DNA from: Candidatus Pelagibacter communis
Lineage (GTDB): Bacteria; Pseudomonadota; Alphaproteobacteria; Pelagibacterales; Pelagibacteraceae
Direction of reading: 5' to 3'
Assembly (NCBI GenBank): GCA_001179885.1
Contig: CVSD01000036.1
Span: 1 to 62,015, forward strand
DNA: 62,015 nucleotides
The position numbers were made by a program, and so were the translations under genes. Positions within the stretch are counted from its first letter, which is position 1; every line of letters starts with the position of its first letter. The notes under the pieces are model-generated. The model was not told where the DNA came from and searched no databases. It saw only the letters and a program-made list of their open reading frames with translations. This document shows, piece after piece, positions 17,824 to 26,017 of the stretch.

Positions 17824-18527
17824 AGTCTATCTAAACCTTTATTTTTTATTTTTATCAGTTCTGTATTATATTTCATTAAAAAAATAAGCAATGAAAATAG
17901 AGCAAATGCCGCAGTCATAATCAATAAAGGAAACAGCATAGAAGAATGAATTGATGATTTTGTAAAAATATTTATTGATGCTGGCTGATGAAGTGTATTC
18001 CACCAATCTACTGAATATTTAGTTATCGGCACATTAATTATTCCTAAAATTGTTATAATAGTACTTACTTGAAAAACTTTTTCTTTATCCTCATAAATTC
18101 TCCAAGAAATTAAATACATTCCATAAAATAAAGCTAATATAAGCATTGAAGTGATTCTAGCATCCCATGCCCACCATGTACCCCATGTTGGTTTACCCCA
18201 AATTGAACCGGTAACTAAAGCAACTATATTAAAAACAAAACCAGAGGGTGCTAGACTTTTTGCAATTAAGAAAAAATTTTTAAATTTCGTAATATAACCC
18301 AAGATTGATAATAAGGTAACTGCTGAAAAAATTCCTAAAGCAATCCATGCAGCAGGAACATGAACATACATAATTCTTACTGAGTGACCTTGCTTGTAAT
18401 CTTCAGGAGATAATATTAGTGCCTCAGTTAATCCAACTGACAAGACAATCACAAATAAAAACAATACATATTTTGGAGCTTTTGAAGTAATTGAAAATAT
18501 TTTATTTGGTTCAAATAATTTAAACAT
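17820..18527 (-). CDS. ccmC: Haem transporter subunit CcmC
   Basis: Six-helix membrane protein that loads haem onto CcmE, 235 residues. The tryptophan-rich motif GKPTWGTWWAWDARITS is present, with the flanking His residues in MYVHVPAAW and WNTLHQPAS. It is the first gene of the ccmCDEFGH run. ccmA and ccmB are not here and must lie elsewhere. The upstream gap (18528-18700) carries an unexplained inverted repeat. Confidence 0.96.
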   Translation of the reverse strand: MFKLFEPNKIFSITSKAPKYVLFLFVIVLSVGLTEALILSPEDYKQGHSVRIMYVHVPAAWIALGIFSAVTLLSILGYITKFKNFFLIAKSLAPSGFVFNIVALVTGSIWGKPTWGTWWAWDARITSMLILALFYGMYLISWRIYEDKEKVFQVSTIITILGIINVPITKYSVDWWNTLHQPASINIFTKSSIHSSMLFPLLIMTAAFALFSLLIFLMKYNTELIKIKNKGLDRL

Positions 18528-18574
18528 AAATATTTTATTTATTTTTTTTTGAATTTTTAATACGAAAAGATTAC

Positions 18575-18632
18575 CTGATCAAGAATGCAGAGGGAGATAA
18601 TAACGAAGGGTATAATTAACACTCTTGATCAG
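18575..18632. other. Long hairpin element upstream of ccmC
   Basis: Perfect 10-base inverted repeat CTGATCAAGA (18575-18584) and TCTTGATCAG (18623-18632), extended by two further pairs after one mismatch. It encloses about 34 bases that are richer in G than the surroundings (AGGGAGATAATAACGAAGGG). It sits in the 173-base gap between hspQ and ccmC, 48-105 bases before the ccmC ATG. No U-run follows on either strand, so it is not a plain terminator. It may be a 5' leader structure of the ccm mRNA, an operator, or a small RNA. No known riboswitch class was matched. Confidence 0.5.
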
Positions 18633-18700
18633 AATTGACTATAAATTATTAAACTCCTGTGACCAACTTTTGAACTAAATGTGTTTAAAGTGTGATTTTC

Positions 18701-19021
18701 TTAATTTGATGGCTTAAAATAAGCAGACCCTTTTTTGCCTGAAAAAATCTCCTCTATCAAAGGATGTTTAATTGGCTCATCTGAGTCATCCATTAATAAA
18801 TTTTGTTCTGAAACATAAGCTTCATAAGTAATTTCGTCATTTTCAGCTAACAGATGATAAAATGGCTGATCTTTTCTTGGCCTAACATTTTTGGGAATAG
18901 ATTGATACCATTCTTCAGAATTGTTAAACTCAAAATCAACATCATAAATTACTCCTCTAAACTCGAAGTGTTTATGTTTTACAATATCACCAATTGAAAA
19001 TTTAGCTTTTATAGTTGCCAT
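18701..19021 (-). CDS. hspQ: Heat shock protein HspQ (YccV family)
   Basis: Small beta-barrel protein of the hemimethylated-DNA-binding/YccV family; in enterobacteria HspQ modulates Lon-dependent proteolysis. The family hallmarks are clear: FSIGDIVKHKHFEFRGVIYDVD, then QPFYHLLAENDE and YVSEQNLL. I take ATG at 19021 (MATIKAKF, 106 residues), since the preceding nine codons from the ATG at 19048 are not family-like. It is divergent from yciB with about 87 bases between. Confidence 0.93.
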   Translation of the reverse strand: MATIKAKFSIGDIVKHKHFEFRGVIYDVDFEFNNSEEWYQSIPKNVRPRKDQPFYHLLAENDEITYEAYVSEQNLLMDDSDEPIKHPLIEEIFSGKKGSAYFKPSN

Positions 19022-19108
19022 AGATTTAGTATGGGTATTTAGAAACAAAAATCAATAAGAAAAATTTAAAGTTTCTTTGAAAATATTATTTATGTTAATA
19101 TCTTTTGA

Positions 19109-19660
19109 GTGAATAAATCTTTTTTAAAGTTTCTTACTGATTTTGGGCCTTTAGTAATTTTTTTTTACTACTATTACGATAGTGGAAAAAACTTAAAAGT
19201 TGCGATACCTCCATTTATAATTGCGACAATTTTAGCATTAGGGATAATTTGGTTTTTAGAAAAAAAAATACCAAAAGTTCCTTTATTGAGTGGTGTGTTA
19301 ATTACTTTTTTTGGAGGTTTAACAATTTATTTTAACAATCCAGTTTTTATCTATATCAAACCAACAATAATAAATGCTATGTTTGGTCTGGCTCTTATAT
19401 TTGGAAGATATTTTACAAATGAACCTGTTTTAAAAAAGATAATGGGTAAATCAATTTCTTTAACTAATGAAGGTTGGGAATTATTAAACAAAAGATGGAT
19501 TTATTTCTTTTTTGGTTTAGCAATTTTAAATGAGTTAGTTTGGAGAACACAGTCTGAAGAATTTTGGGTGAATTTCAAAGTTTGGGGATTATTGCCAATA
19601 ACTTTTATTTTCACAGCTTTTCAAATAGGATTAATAAATAGATATAAAACTAATGAATAA
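19109..19660 (+). CDS. yciB: Inner membrane septation protein A (YciB/IspZ)
   Basis: Five-helix inner membrane protein of 183 residues, linked to cell envelope synthesis and septation. It shows the typical KFLTDFGPLVIFFYYY start, the KPTIINAMFGLALIFGR motif and NEGWELLNKRWIYFF, ending with TAFQIGLINRY. The start is GTG at 19109; an ATG at 19092 is in another frame and runs into a stop. In many alphaproteobacteria this gene follows ftsY directly, whereas here about 18 kb separate them. Confidence 0.95.
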   Translation: MNKSFLKFLTDFGPLVIFFYYYYDSGKNLKVAIPPFIIATILALGIIWFLEKKIPKVPLLSGVLITFFGGLTIYFNNPVFIYIKPTIINAMFGLALIFGRYFTNEPVLKKIMGKSISLTNEGWELLNKRWIYFFFGLAILNELVWRTQSEEFWVNFKVWGLLPITFIFTAFQIGLINRYKTNE

Positions 19661-20000
19661 TAACTTACGTCTTGTTGTAAATAATACTGATATTAAAAAA
19701 CTTGAAGCTAACCATTTTTTTGAAAAGGATGAGTTAAAAATTATATTAGATCTATATGCAAAAATGGTTTCTGAAGGATCTTGGAAAGATTATGGACTTA
19801 GTATTTCAAGTAAACAGGTGGGCTTTAGTGTTTTTAAAAATGCAGCCGAAAATGCACTTTATAAAATTTGTAAAAATTTCAAACCAAAGAATAAAAATCT
19901 CAAATACTTAATAACAGATACTAACGGAAAAATATTGAAGAATTCATTTGACTTGAGCTTGTTGTTAAAAAATACTAACTGGAAAAAGCTTCAGAAATAA
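19653..20000 (+). CDS. DUF2794 family protein
   Basis: Soluble 115-residue alphaproteobacterial protein of unknown function. The family pattern is recognisable: FEKDELKIILDLYAKMVSEG, WKDYGLSISS, VGFSVFKNAAENALYKICK, and the C-terminal TDTNGKILKNSFDLS. It overlaps yciB by 8 bases and converges on the gene at 20003 with a 2-base gap. Confidence 0.85.
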   Translation: MNNNLRLVVNNTDIKKLEANHFFEKDELKIILDLYAKMVSEGSWKDYGLSISSKQVGFSVFKNAAENALYKICKNFKPKNKNLKYLITDTNGKILKNSFDLSLLLKNTNWKKLQK

Positions 20001-20002
20001 AA

Positions 20003-20764
20003 TTATCTTCTTTGACCAAAAAGTCTTAGAAGCATAATAAAAAGATTAATGAAATCTAAGTAAAGAGTTAAAGCACCCATCACAGCTTTTTTACCCATCA
20101 ATTCGCCCGAGTCTGAAGCTACGTACATATTTTTAATTTTTTGAGTATCGTAAGCAGTCAAACCAACAAATATTAAAACTCCTAATATTGAAATAACAAA
20201 ATACATCATAGAAGATTTCATAAAGATATTAACTATTGAAGCTATAATGATCCCTATTAATCCCATCATTAAAAAAGATCCTAATTTTGTTAAATCTCTT
20301 TTAGTTGTATATCCATAAATACTCATTGCCCCAAAAGTTGCTGATGTGATAAAAAACACTCTTGTTACACTCATTCCAGTATAAACTAATAAAATTGAGG
20401 ACAAAGATAATCCCATTAGAGCCGCAAACACCCAAAAAGTTGTTTGTGCTTTTGATGCACTCATTTTATTAATTCCGAAACTCATATAAAAAACAATTCC
20501 AAGTGGCGCTAACATGACTAGCCATTTTAATCCGGATAAATAAATTGTATTACCCATTTGAGTAAGACCCACAATTGATCCGGAAGCATCTGTAACAACA
20601 GACATTTTAAAGGTTAACAATGCAATTATTCCAGTAAGCAAAACTCCTGTTGCCATGTAATTATAAACTTTGAGCATATAAGCTCTCAAACCTTCATCAG
20701 TTACCGTTGTTTCTTGAGCTGCTGCTCTTGCTCTTGCTAATATGCCTTTTTTGTCAAATTCCAT
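20003..20764 (-). CDS. Bax inhibitor-1/YccA family membrane protein
   Basis: Seven-helix membrane protein, 253 residues, of the BI-1/TMBIM family. Seen are the cytosolic N terminus, YNYMATGVLLTGIIA, then YDTQKIKNMYVASDSGE in the last third (the Asp residues proposed to gate calcium or pH in family members) and the C-terminal LYLDFINLFIMLLRLFG. In bacteria the family is tied to FtsH-dependent membrane protein turnover or ion leak; the role here is not shown. It is divergent from the aldo/keto reductase. Confidence 0.94.
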   Translation of the reverse strand: MEFDKKGILARARAAAQETTVTDEGLRAYMLKVYNYMATGVLLTGIIALLTFKMSVVTDASGSIVGLTQMGNTIYLSGLKWLVMLAPLGIVFYMSFGINKMSASKAQTTFWVFAALMGLSLSSILLVYTGMSVTRVFFITSATFGAMSIYGYTTKRDLTKLGSFLMMGLIGIIIASIVNIFMKSSMMYFVISILGVLIFVGLTAYDTQKIKNMYVASDSGELMGKKAVMGALTLYLDFINLFIMLLRLFGQRR

Positions 20765-20845
20765 AATGGGATAAATATATAGTCTTTTACTAATTATTCA
20801 AGATGCCTTAAAAGTTTGTAAAAAAATTAATACAAAAAAACCTTA

Positions 20846-21883
20846 ATGAATTACAAAAAATTGGGAAATACTGATCTTGATGTGAGTACAATTTGTCTCG
20901 GTACTATGACTTGGGGTGAACAAAATACTGAAGCAGAAGGGTTTGAACAAATGAATTTTTCTTTAGATCAAGGTGTAAATTTTTGGGATACTGCAGAAAT
21001 CTACTCTATTCCACCGAAAGAAGAAACTTTTGGTAGCACTGAGGAAATTATAGGTAATTGGTTTCAAAAAACAAAAAAGAGAGACAAAGTTATTCTTGCC
21101 TCAAAAGTTTGCGGACCAATGAGAGAATATGTAAGAGGTGGTGGAAATCAATTTGGAAAAAAAAATATTACTGAAGCTTTAGAGGGAAGCTTAAGAAGAC
21201 TAAAAACTGATTATATTGATTTATATCAACTTCACTGGCCTGAAAGAAATACAAATTTTTTTGGTAAATTAGGGTATGAACATGGTGATGATGGTGATTG
21301 GACTAAATTTGAGGATATTTTAGAGAGTCTAAAAAAATTTATAGATCAGGGAAAAATAAGGTATGTTGGTTTATCTAATGAAACTCCATGGGGCCTGTCT
21401 AAATTTTTAGAAATTTCTAAAGACGAAGATCTTCCCAGAATGCTTTCAGTTCAAAACCCATACAATCTACTTAATAGGTCTTATGAAGTAGGTCTAGCTG
21501 AAATATCAGTGAGAGAACAAACAGGACTCTTAGCATACTCTCCTCTGGCTTGTGGGTATCTTTCAGGCAAATATAGAAACAATCAATTACCTAAAAAATC
21601 TAGAATTGCACTCCACAAGGATTTCTGGACTAGATATAGTAAACCTAATGCAGGGAAAGCAATCGAAGCCTACTATAAGGTAGCCAAAAAATATAAATTG
21701 GACTTGGCACAAATGTCTTTAAAATTTTTGGAGATACAACCTTTTGTGACTTCTGTAATAATTGGTGCTACTACAATGGAGCAGTTGAAAACTAATATAG
21801 AAAGTGTAAATATAAATTTAACAGAAGAAATAATAAATGAAATTAATGAAGTGCAAAAAATTTATCCAAATCCATGTCCATAA
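20846..21883 (+). CDS. Aldo/keto reductase (Tas-like)
   Basis: NADPH-dependent oxidoreductase with a TIM-barrel fold, 345 residues. It carries LGNTDLDVSTICLGTMTWGEQN, the catalytic Asp/Tyr in FWDTAEIYS, the Lys in VILASKV, the His in DLYQLHWPER, and the cofactor-site IIGATTMEQLKTNI. The WGEQNTEAEG start and overall length match the Tas subgroup. It overlaps the IalB-like gene by 10 bases. Confidence 0.94.
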   Translation: MNYKKLGNTDLDVSTICLGTMTWGEQNTEAEGFEQMNFSLDQGVNFWDTAEIYSIPPKEETFGSTEEIIGNWFQKTKKRDKVILASKVCGPMREYVRGGGNQFGKKNITEALEGSLRRLKTDYIDLYQLHWPERNTNFFGKLGYEHGDDGDWTKFEDILESLKKFIDQGKIRYVGLSNETPWGLSKFLEISKDEDLPRMLSVQNPYNLLNRSYEVGLAEISVREQTGLLAYSPLACGYLSGKYRNNQLPKKSRIALHKDFWTRYSKPNAGKAIEAYYKVAKKYKLDLAQMSLKFLEIQPFVTSVIIGATTMEQLKTNIESVNINLTEEIINEINEVQKIYPNPCP

Positions 21884-22386
21884 TTAAAAAAATTTTATTT
21901 TTAACAGCAATTCTTTCGGTAACACTGATTTCAAAAACATTTGCAAATGATTTAAAAAAAATTGGTAAATATAAAGATTGGGAAGTTATGGTTGTATCTG
22001 AACAATCTGGCAAAGTATGTTTTGCTCAATCAACTCCTGTTTTACAAGCACCTAAATCGAATAAAAGAGAAGCAAGATTATTTGTAACTTTTAGACCAAA
22101 CGAAAAAATTTCTAATGAAATTAGCACTACGGGTGGTTATGAATTTAACAAAAATAATTCAGTTTTAGCGACTTCAGGAAATAACAAATTTAAATTTGAT
22201 ATAAAACAGCAAGGCTTTGCCTGGATGACAAGCAATAAAAAAGAAAACATAATGGTTAAAGTTATGAAAAAAGGATCACGAATTATGGTTACTGGCTATA
22301 ATGAAAAAGGATCTCAAACTATAGATCATTATTCACTACTTGGATTTACAAAAGCATATAATACTGCAAAAAAATCCTGCAGTTAA
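21874..22386 (+). CDS. Invasion-associated locus B (IalB)-like exported protein
   Basis: A 170-residue periplasmic protein with a signal peptide (cleaved near SKTFAND). The IalB-type core is visible: IGKYKDWEVMVVSEQSGKVCFAQS, then KREARLFVTFRP, FAWMTSNKKE, and a C-terminal Cys that could pair with the first. In free-living alphaproteobacteria its function is unknown despite the family name. It starts inside the aldo/keto reductase gene and ends 3 bases before argG. Confidence 0.82.
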   Translation: MSIIKKILFLTAILSVTLISKTFANDLKKIGKYKDWEVMVVSEQSGKVCFAQSTPVLQAPKSNKREARLFVTFRPNEKISNEISTTGGYEFNKNNSVLATSGNNKFKFDIKQQGFAWMTSNKKENIMVKVMKKGSRIMVTGYNEKGSQTIDHYSLLGFTKAYNTAKKSCS

Positions 22387-22389
22387 TAA

Positions 22390-23577
22390 ATGAAATCAAA
22401 AAAAAGAATTGTTTTAGCTTACTCGGGAGGGTTAGATACATCTATAATTTTAAAATGGCTTCAAGAAAATTATAATGCTGAAGTCATTTGCTATACAGCA
22501 GACATAGGCCAAGAAATTGATAGAAAAAAAATTATATTAAATGCAAAAAAATTTGGAGTTAAGAATATAATTATTAATGACCTAAAAGATATTTTTGTAA
22601 AAGATTATGTTTTTCCGATGATCCGTGGTCATGCAATTTATGAAGGTGTATATTTATTGGGAACTTCAATCGCGAGACCACTTATTGCAAAAGATCAAAT
22701 TCAAGTTGCAAAAAAATATAAAGCTTATGCAGTTTCTCATGGTGCTACTGGCAAAGGTAATGATCAAGTTAGATTTGAACTTGGATATCATTATTTTAAT
22801 CCAAGAATAAAAATCATTACACCTTGGAGAATTTGGAAATTAAAATCTAGAACAGATTTAATTAGTTATGCAAAAAAACATAGTATTCCTATTCCAAAGG
22901 ATAAAAAAGGTGCACCACCTTTTTCAGTAGATGATAATTTATTTCATACTTCAACTGAGGGAAAAGTTTTAGAAAATCCAAAAAATTCAGCTCCAGAATT
23001 TATTTTTCAAAGAACTATTTCTCCAGAAAAAGCTCCTAATAAACCTACCTTTGTTACTATTAATTTTAAAAATGGAGATCCGATTGGGGTTAATAGAAAA
23101 AAATTAAGACCCTCAAAACTGCTTGAGAAGTTAAATCAATTAGCTGGAAAGAATGGAATTGGAAGAGTTGATCTAGTTGAAAACAGATTTCTAGGAATAA
23201 AATCAAGAGGAGTTTATGAAACTCCAGGAGGAACATTATTAATTCATGCTCATAGAGCAATTGAGTCTGTTACTTTAGATAAAGAAACAATGCATAAAAA
23301 AGATAATATTATGTCTAGATATGCAGAGCTAATTTACAATGGCTATTGGTACTCAAAAGAAAGGTTTAAACTTCAAAAAATTGTAGATCTCAAAAAAAAC
23401 AAGGTTAATGGATCAGTTAAACTTAAACTTTATAAAGGCAACATAACTATTCAATCTAGAGTTACTAATAGTAGTGCTTATTCTATGAAGAAAGTTTCTT
23501 TTGAAGAAAATAAATCTTTTAATAAGTCAAATGTTGAGAAATTTATAAACTTTCATAAAAAAAAGTTAAGAAACTAA
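22390..23577 (+). CDS. argG: Argininosuccinate synthase
   Basis: Condenses citrulline and aspartate with ATP to argininosuccinate in arginine synthesis. The 395-residue protein has the PP-loop VLAYSGGLDTSII, the citrulline/aspartate site region GTSIARPLIAK, the SHGATGKGNDQVRFE motif and GIGRVDLVENRFLGIKSRG. Length and motif order are normal. Confidence 0.98.
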   Translation: MKSKKRIVLAYSGGLDTSIILKWLQENYNAEVICYTADIGQEIDRKKIILNAKKFGVKNIIINDLKDIFVKDYVFPMIRGHAIYEGVYLLGTSIARPLIAKDQIQVAKKYKAYAVSHGATGKGNDQVRFELGYHYFNPRIKIITPWRIWKLKSRTDLISYAKKHSIPIPKDKKGAPPFSVDDNLFHTSTEGKVLENPKNSAPEFIFQRTISPEKAPNKPTFVTINFKNGDPIGVNRKKLRPSKLLEKLNQLAGKNGIGRVDLVENRFLGIKSRGVYETPGGTLLIHAHRAIESVTLDKETMHKKDNIMSRYAELIYNGYWYSKERFKLQKIVDLKKNKVNGSVKLKLYKGNITIQSRVTNSSAYSMKKVSFEENKSFNKSNVEKFINFHKKKLRN

Positions 23578-23636
23578 CAATTATTTACGGACAATTTGGG
23601 CATTGTTTATTATAAAAAAAACTTTAATTATTTCAT

Positions 23637-24089
23637 ATGGATGGATTAAAAAAATGGATGCAAGAGTCAGCTAATATACTATTTGATGATAGTAAAAATG
23701 ACCTTAGATCTTTGCCCAAAGCAGTAAGATTACAAATATTGTTAGTATTAAGTTTTATTTGGACGACTGTATTCAGTTTATACGTTTTTTCTTATACAAC
23801 TTTTGCTTTTGGATGGGCCGGAACATATATTGCTCACGTAGGACTAATATTTGCAGTGTATATGACATTTAAGCAATTTCATAAAGCAGAAGAAAAATCG
23901 AGCAGTGTTTTTGAAACAAAAAATTTTGATCCATTTAAAATTATGGTTATTGTTTTTGTAATTGTTTTTATCTTCGTTTTTTCGAAAGGTATTGAGGTTT
24001 TAACAAATACTAACTCATATTCGATACCTTATGATGGACCATCAAAATCAGTATTTGAAAAATGGTTACCATTTAGTAAAGATAAGTAA
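23637..24089 (+). CDS. Membrane protein of unknown function
   Basis: A 150-residue protein with a charged N terminus and three hydrophobic segments (about residues 34-54, 60-80 and 104-124), then a short hydrophilic tail ending PFSKDK. No family is recognised. Its TAA stop overlaps the ATG of the PsiE-like gene by one base (TAATG), so the two are translated together and may form one membrane complex. Confidence 0.75.
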   Translation: MDGLKKWMQESANILFDDSKNDLRSLPKAVRLQILLVLSFIWTTVFSLYVFSYTTFAFGWAGTYIAHVGLIFAVYMTFKQFHKAEEKSSSVFETKNFDPFKIMVIVFVIVFIFVFSKGIEVLTNTNSYSIPYDGPSKSVFEKWLPFSKDK

Positions 24090-24469
24090 TGGAAAAAATA
24101 GCAAAAAATTTACAACTCATACTGATGGTTATCATTTTGATAAGCACAGTAATCGCTGTTGGAATTGAAATAGGGAAAATGTTTCAAAATCGATCTGTAA
24201 CTTTAGCTGATTTGTTATTAATGTTTCTATATTTAGAAGTACTTGCAATGGTAAGGGTTTTTTGGCATCAACAATCAATTAGTATTACATTGCCATTGTT
24301 AATTGCAATTACTGCACTAGCGCGGTTCATTATTCTTCAAGGAAAAGAGATGGATCCAGCTGCCTTAGTTTATGAAGCTGTTGCGATCGTATTAATTGCT
24401 GGAGCTATTGTAATCTTAAGATTAAGACACAGTGATAAATTGGGTCTAAAGAAAAAAAAATCAAAATAA
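24089..24469 (+). CDS. PsiE-like membrane protein
   Basis: A 126-residue protein with four hydrophobic segments and the pattern of phosphate-starvation-inducible PsiE: LADLLLMFLYLEVLAMVRVFW, then LLIAITALARFIIL and a last helix before the basic tail KLGLKKKKSK. The biochemical role of PsiE is unknown. It is coupled to the gene before it and lies 6 bases ahead of the photolyase-like gene. Confidence 0.82.
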   Translation: MEKIAKNLQLILMVIILISTVIAVGIEIGKMFQNRSVTLADLLLMFLYLEVLAMVRVFWHQQSISITLPLLIAITALARFIILQGKEMDPAALVYEAVAIVLIAGAIVILRLRHSDKLGLKKKKSK

Positions 24470-24475
24470 TTTAAA

Positions 24476-25615
24476 ATGAATTTTGAAGCTTCAAGGGCGA
24501 AGGCCTTAGACAAATTAAATTATTTTATAGAAAATAATCTTTCAGAATATTCTAAGTTAAGAAATTTTGATTTTGGACCAGAGAATAGATCCAATATTTC
24601 ATGTTTATCTCCTTATATTACTCATGGAATAATTAATGAGAATGAAATTGTTAAAAAATCACTAAGTAAGTTTTCCTTTTCAAAAAATGAGAAATTTATT
24701 CAAGAAGTTTTGTGGCGTACGTATTGGAAGGGTTGGTTAGAATTAAGACCAAATGTTTGGTCAGACTATTTAATAGAATTAAATAAAATCAGAGAAGATT
24801 TCAAAAACAATCAGAATTACATTAATGCTGTTGAGGGTAAAACAAATATTGAATGCTTTAATACATGGGTAAATGAACTTAAGGAAAATAACTATTTACA
24901 TAATCATACAAGGATGTGGTTTGCTAGTATTTGGATTTTTACTTTAGAACTACCTTGGCAATTAGGTGCAGAATTTTTTATGAAACATCTTTATGATGGT
25001 GATGCTGCATCAAATACTCTTGGCTGGAGATGGGTTGCTGGAATTCAAACTCAAGGAAAACATTATTTAGCAAGCGAATGGAATATCAAAAAATTCACCA
25101 ATAATAGGTTTAATAATATTAAATTAAATGAAAATGCTCATCCAAAAGTTTCTGAAAAAACTTACTCGATCAATAAACAAGATTTTAACAATCCGCAAAA
25201 TATAGAGGATAAAGATCTTTTAATTTTTGAGAACAATCTCTCTTTTGAAATCACAGATTTTCAGGATAATAAATTTAAAAAAATTTATTTAATTTCTAAT
25301 AAAAATGATAATCGATCAATCCAACTTAGTGAAAAAGTAGTGAAATTTAAATCCCTTTTGATTGAAGACCAAAAACAAAGATTAAAAGCTAAGTCTTTTG
25401 ATTGTGAAGTAATAAATATAAGTGAAATTAAAAAAATTGAAAACTGCTATGCTTTATATCCAACAGTAGGTGAAAACTTGGACTATTTAAATTCAAATAA
25501 TATAAAAATAGATTTTTTATATAGAAAACTTGATCAGTATTCTTGGCAATATTGCAATAAAGGTTTTTTTAATTTTAAGAATTATATTCCTAAAATTATT
25601 TCGACTTTTAATTAA
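24476..25615 (+). CDS. Photolyase/cryptochrome-like protein with FAD domain at the N terminus
   Basis: Flavoprotein of 379 residues. Residues 1-215 match the FAD-binding helical domain of photolyases: LRNFDFGPENRSNISCLSPYITHG, EVLWRTYWKGWLE, then HNHTRMWFAS, DGDAASNTLGWRWVAG. Residues about 228-379 form an alpha/beta-looking region (DLLIFENNLSF, FKKIYLISNK, NCYALYPTVGENLDYL). Ordinary photolyases have the alpha/beta antenna domain first and the FAD domain second, so this looks circularly permuted. DNA repair or light sensing is inferred from the FAD domain only. Confidence 0.82.
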   Translation: MNFEASRAKALDKLNYFIENNLSEYSKLRNFDFGPENRSNISCLSPYITHGIINENEIVKKSLSKFSFSKNEKFIQEVLWRTYWKGWLELRPNVWSDYLIELNKIREDFKNNQNYINAVEGKTNIECFNTWVNELKENNYLHNHTRMWFASIWIFTLELPWQLGAEFFMKHLYDGDAASNTLGWRWVAGIQTQGKHYLASEWNIKKFTNNRFNNIKLNENAHPKVSEKTYSINKQDFNNPQNIEDKDLLIFENNLSFEITDFQDNKFKKIYLISNKNDNRSIQLSEKVVKFKSLLIEDQKQRLKAKSFDCEVINISEIKKIENCYALYPTVGENLDYLNSNNIKIDFLYRKLDQYSWQYCNKGFFNFKNYIPKIISTFN

Positions 25616-25833
25616 AACCACCTAAACATTCCAATAATGCCAGCTGTTGCATAAAAGAATTGTAAAAATAATATTCCTCTATGACCACCCCTATAAGCCC
25701 AAATTCCAATTAAGATTGCAGATATAAGTAATAAGCAAAAACCAAAAAACTCTATACCAATATTCATAGCTACAAATAACGAGTACAATATTGCGGTGAT
25801 AACCCCTGCCCATTCAAAAATTTTATTATTCAT
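25612..25833 (-). CDS. Small membrane protein (DUF6552-like)
   Basis: A 73-residue protein with two to three hydrophobic segments (EWAGVITAILYSLFVAMNIG, FGFCLLLISAILIGIWAY) and a glycine-rich GGHRGILFLQFF end. I choose ATG at 25833, preceded by AAGGA; an in-frame GTG at 25854 would add seven residues and a longer overlap with the gene before. It converges on the photolyase-like gene, sharing the 4-base stop TTAA. Family assignment is tentative. Confidence 0.7.
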   Translation of the reverse strand: MNNKIFEWAGVITAILYSLFVAMNIGIEFFGFCLLLISAILIGIWAYRGGHRGILFLQFFYATAGIIGMFRWF

Positions 25834-26017
25834 AGTCCTTATAAATTTCTTCACGATCGACTTTATTCATACCTTTTGTTTTTTCTATGAATTCATTTCT
25901 CAAATCTCTAGTTTTAAATATGTAAAAACAGACAGTATCTTTGCTGTGATAAATTGCCTTTAACTCATCATTAATACTATTCAGCTCTTCAGGTATTTCA
26001 GCTTTAATGCAAATCAT
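25826..26017 (-). CDS. Small protein of unknown function (63 aa)
   Basis: Soluble, charged 63-residue protein beginning MICIKAEIPEELNSINDEL. No domain is recognised. Its start overlaps the stop of the amidotransferase-like gene by 4 bases and its end overlaps the following small membrane gene by 8, so it sits in a tightly coupled minus-strand operon downstream of the PhrB-type photolyase. Confidence 0.65.
   Translation of the reverse strand: MICIKAEIPEELNSINDELKAIYHSKDTVCFYIFKTRDLRNEFIEKTKGMNKVDREEIYKDYE

Noticed and set aside
18575-18632. Glycine riboswitch, because of AACGAAGGG and ACTCTTGATCAG
   Set aside because: The core CCGAAGGGG and the P1/P3 layout are not met, and on that strand no glycine-related gene follows.
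18586-18639. Tiny plus-strand frame of 17 codons within the hairpin
   Set aside because: No ribosome-binding site, too short, and it lies within an inverted repeat that explains the sequence better.
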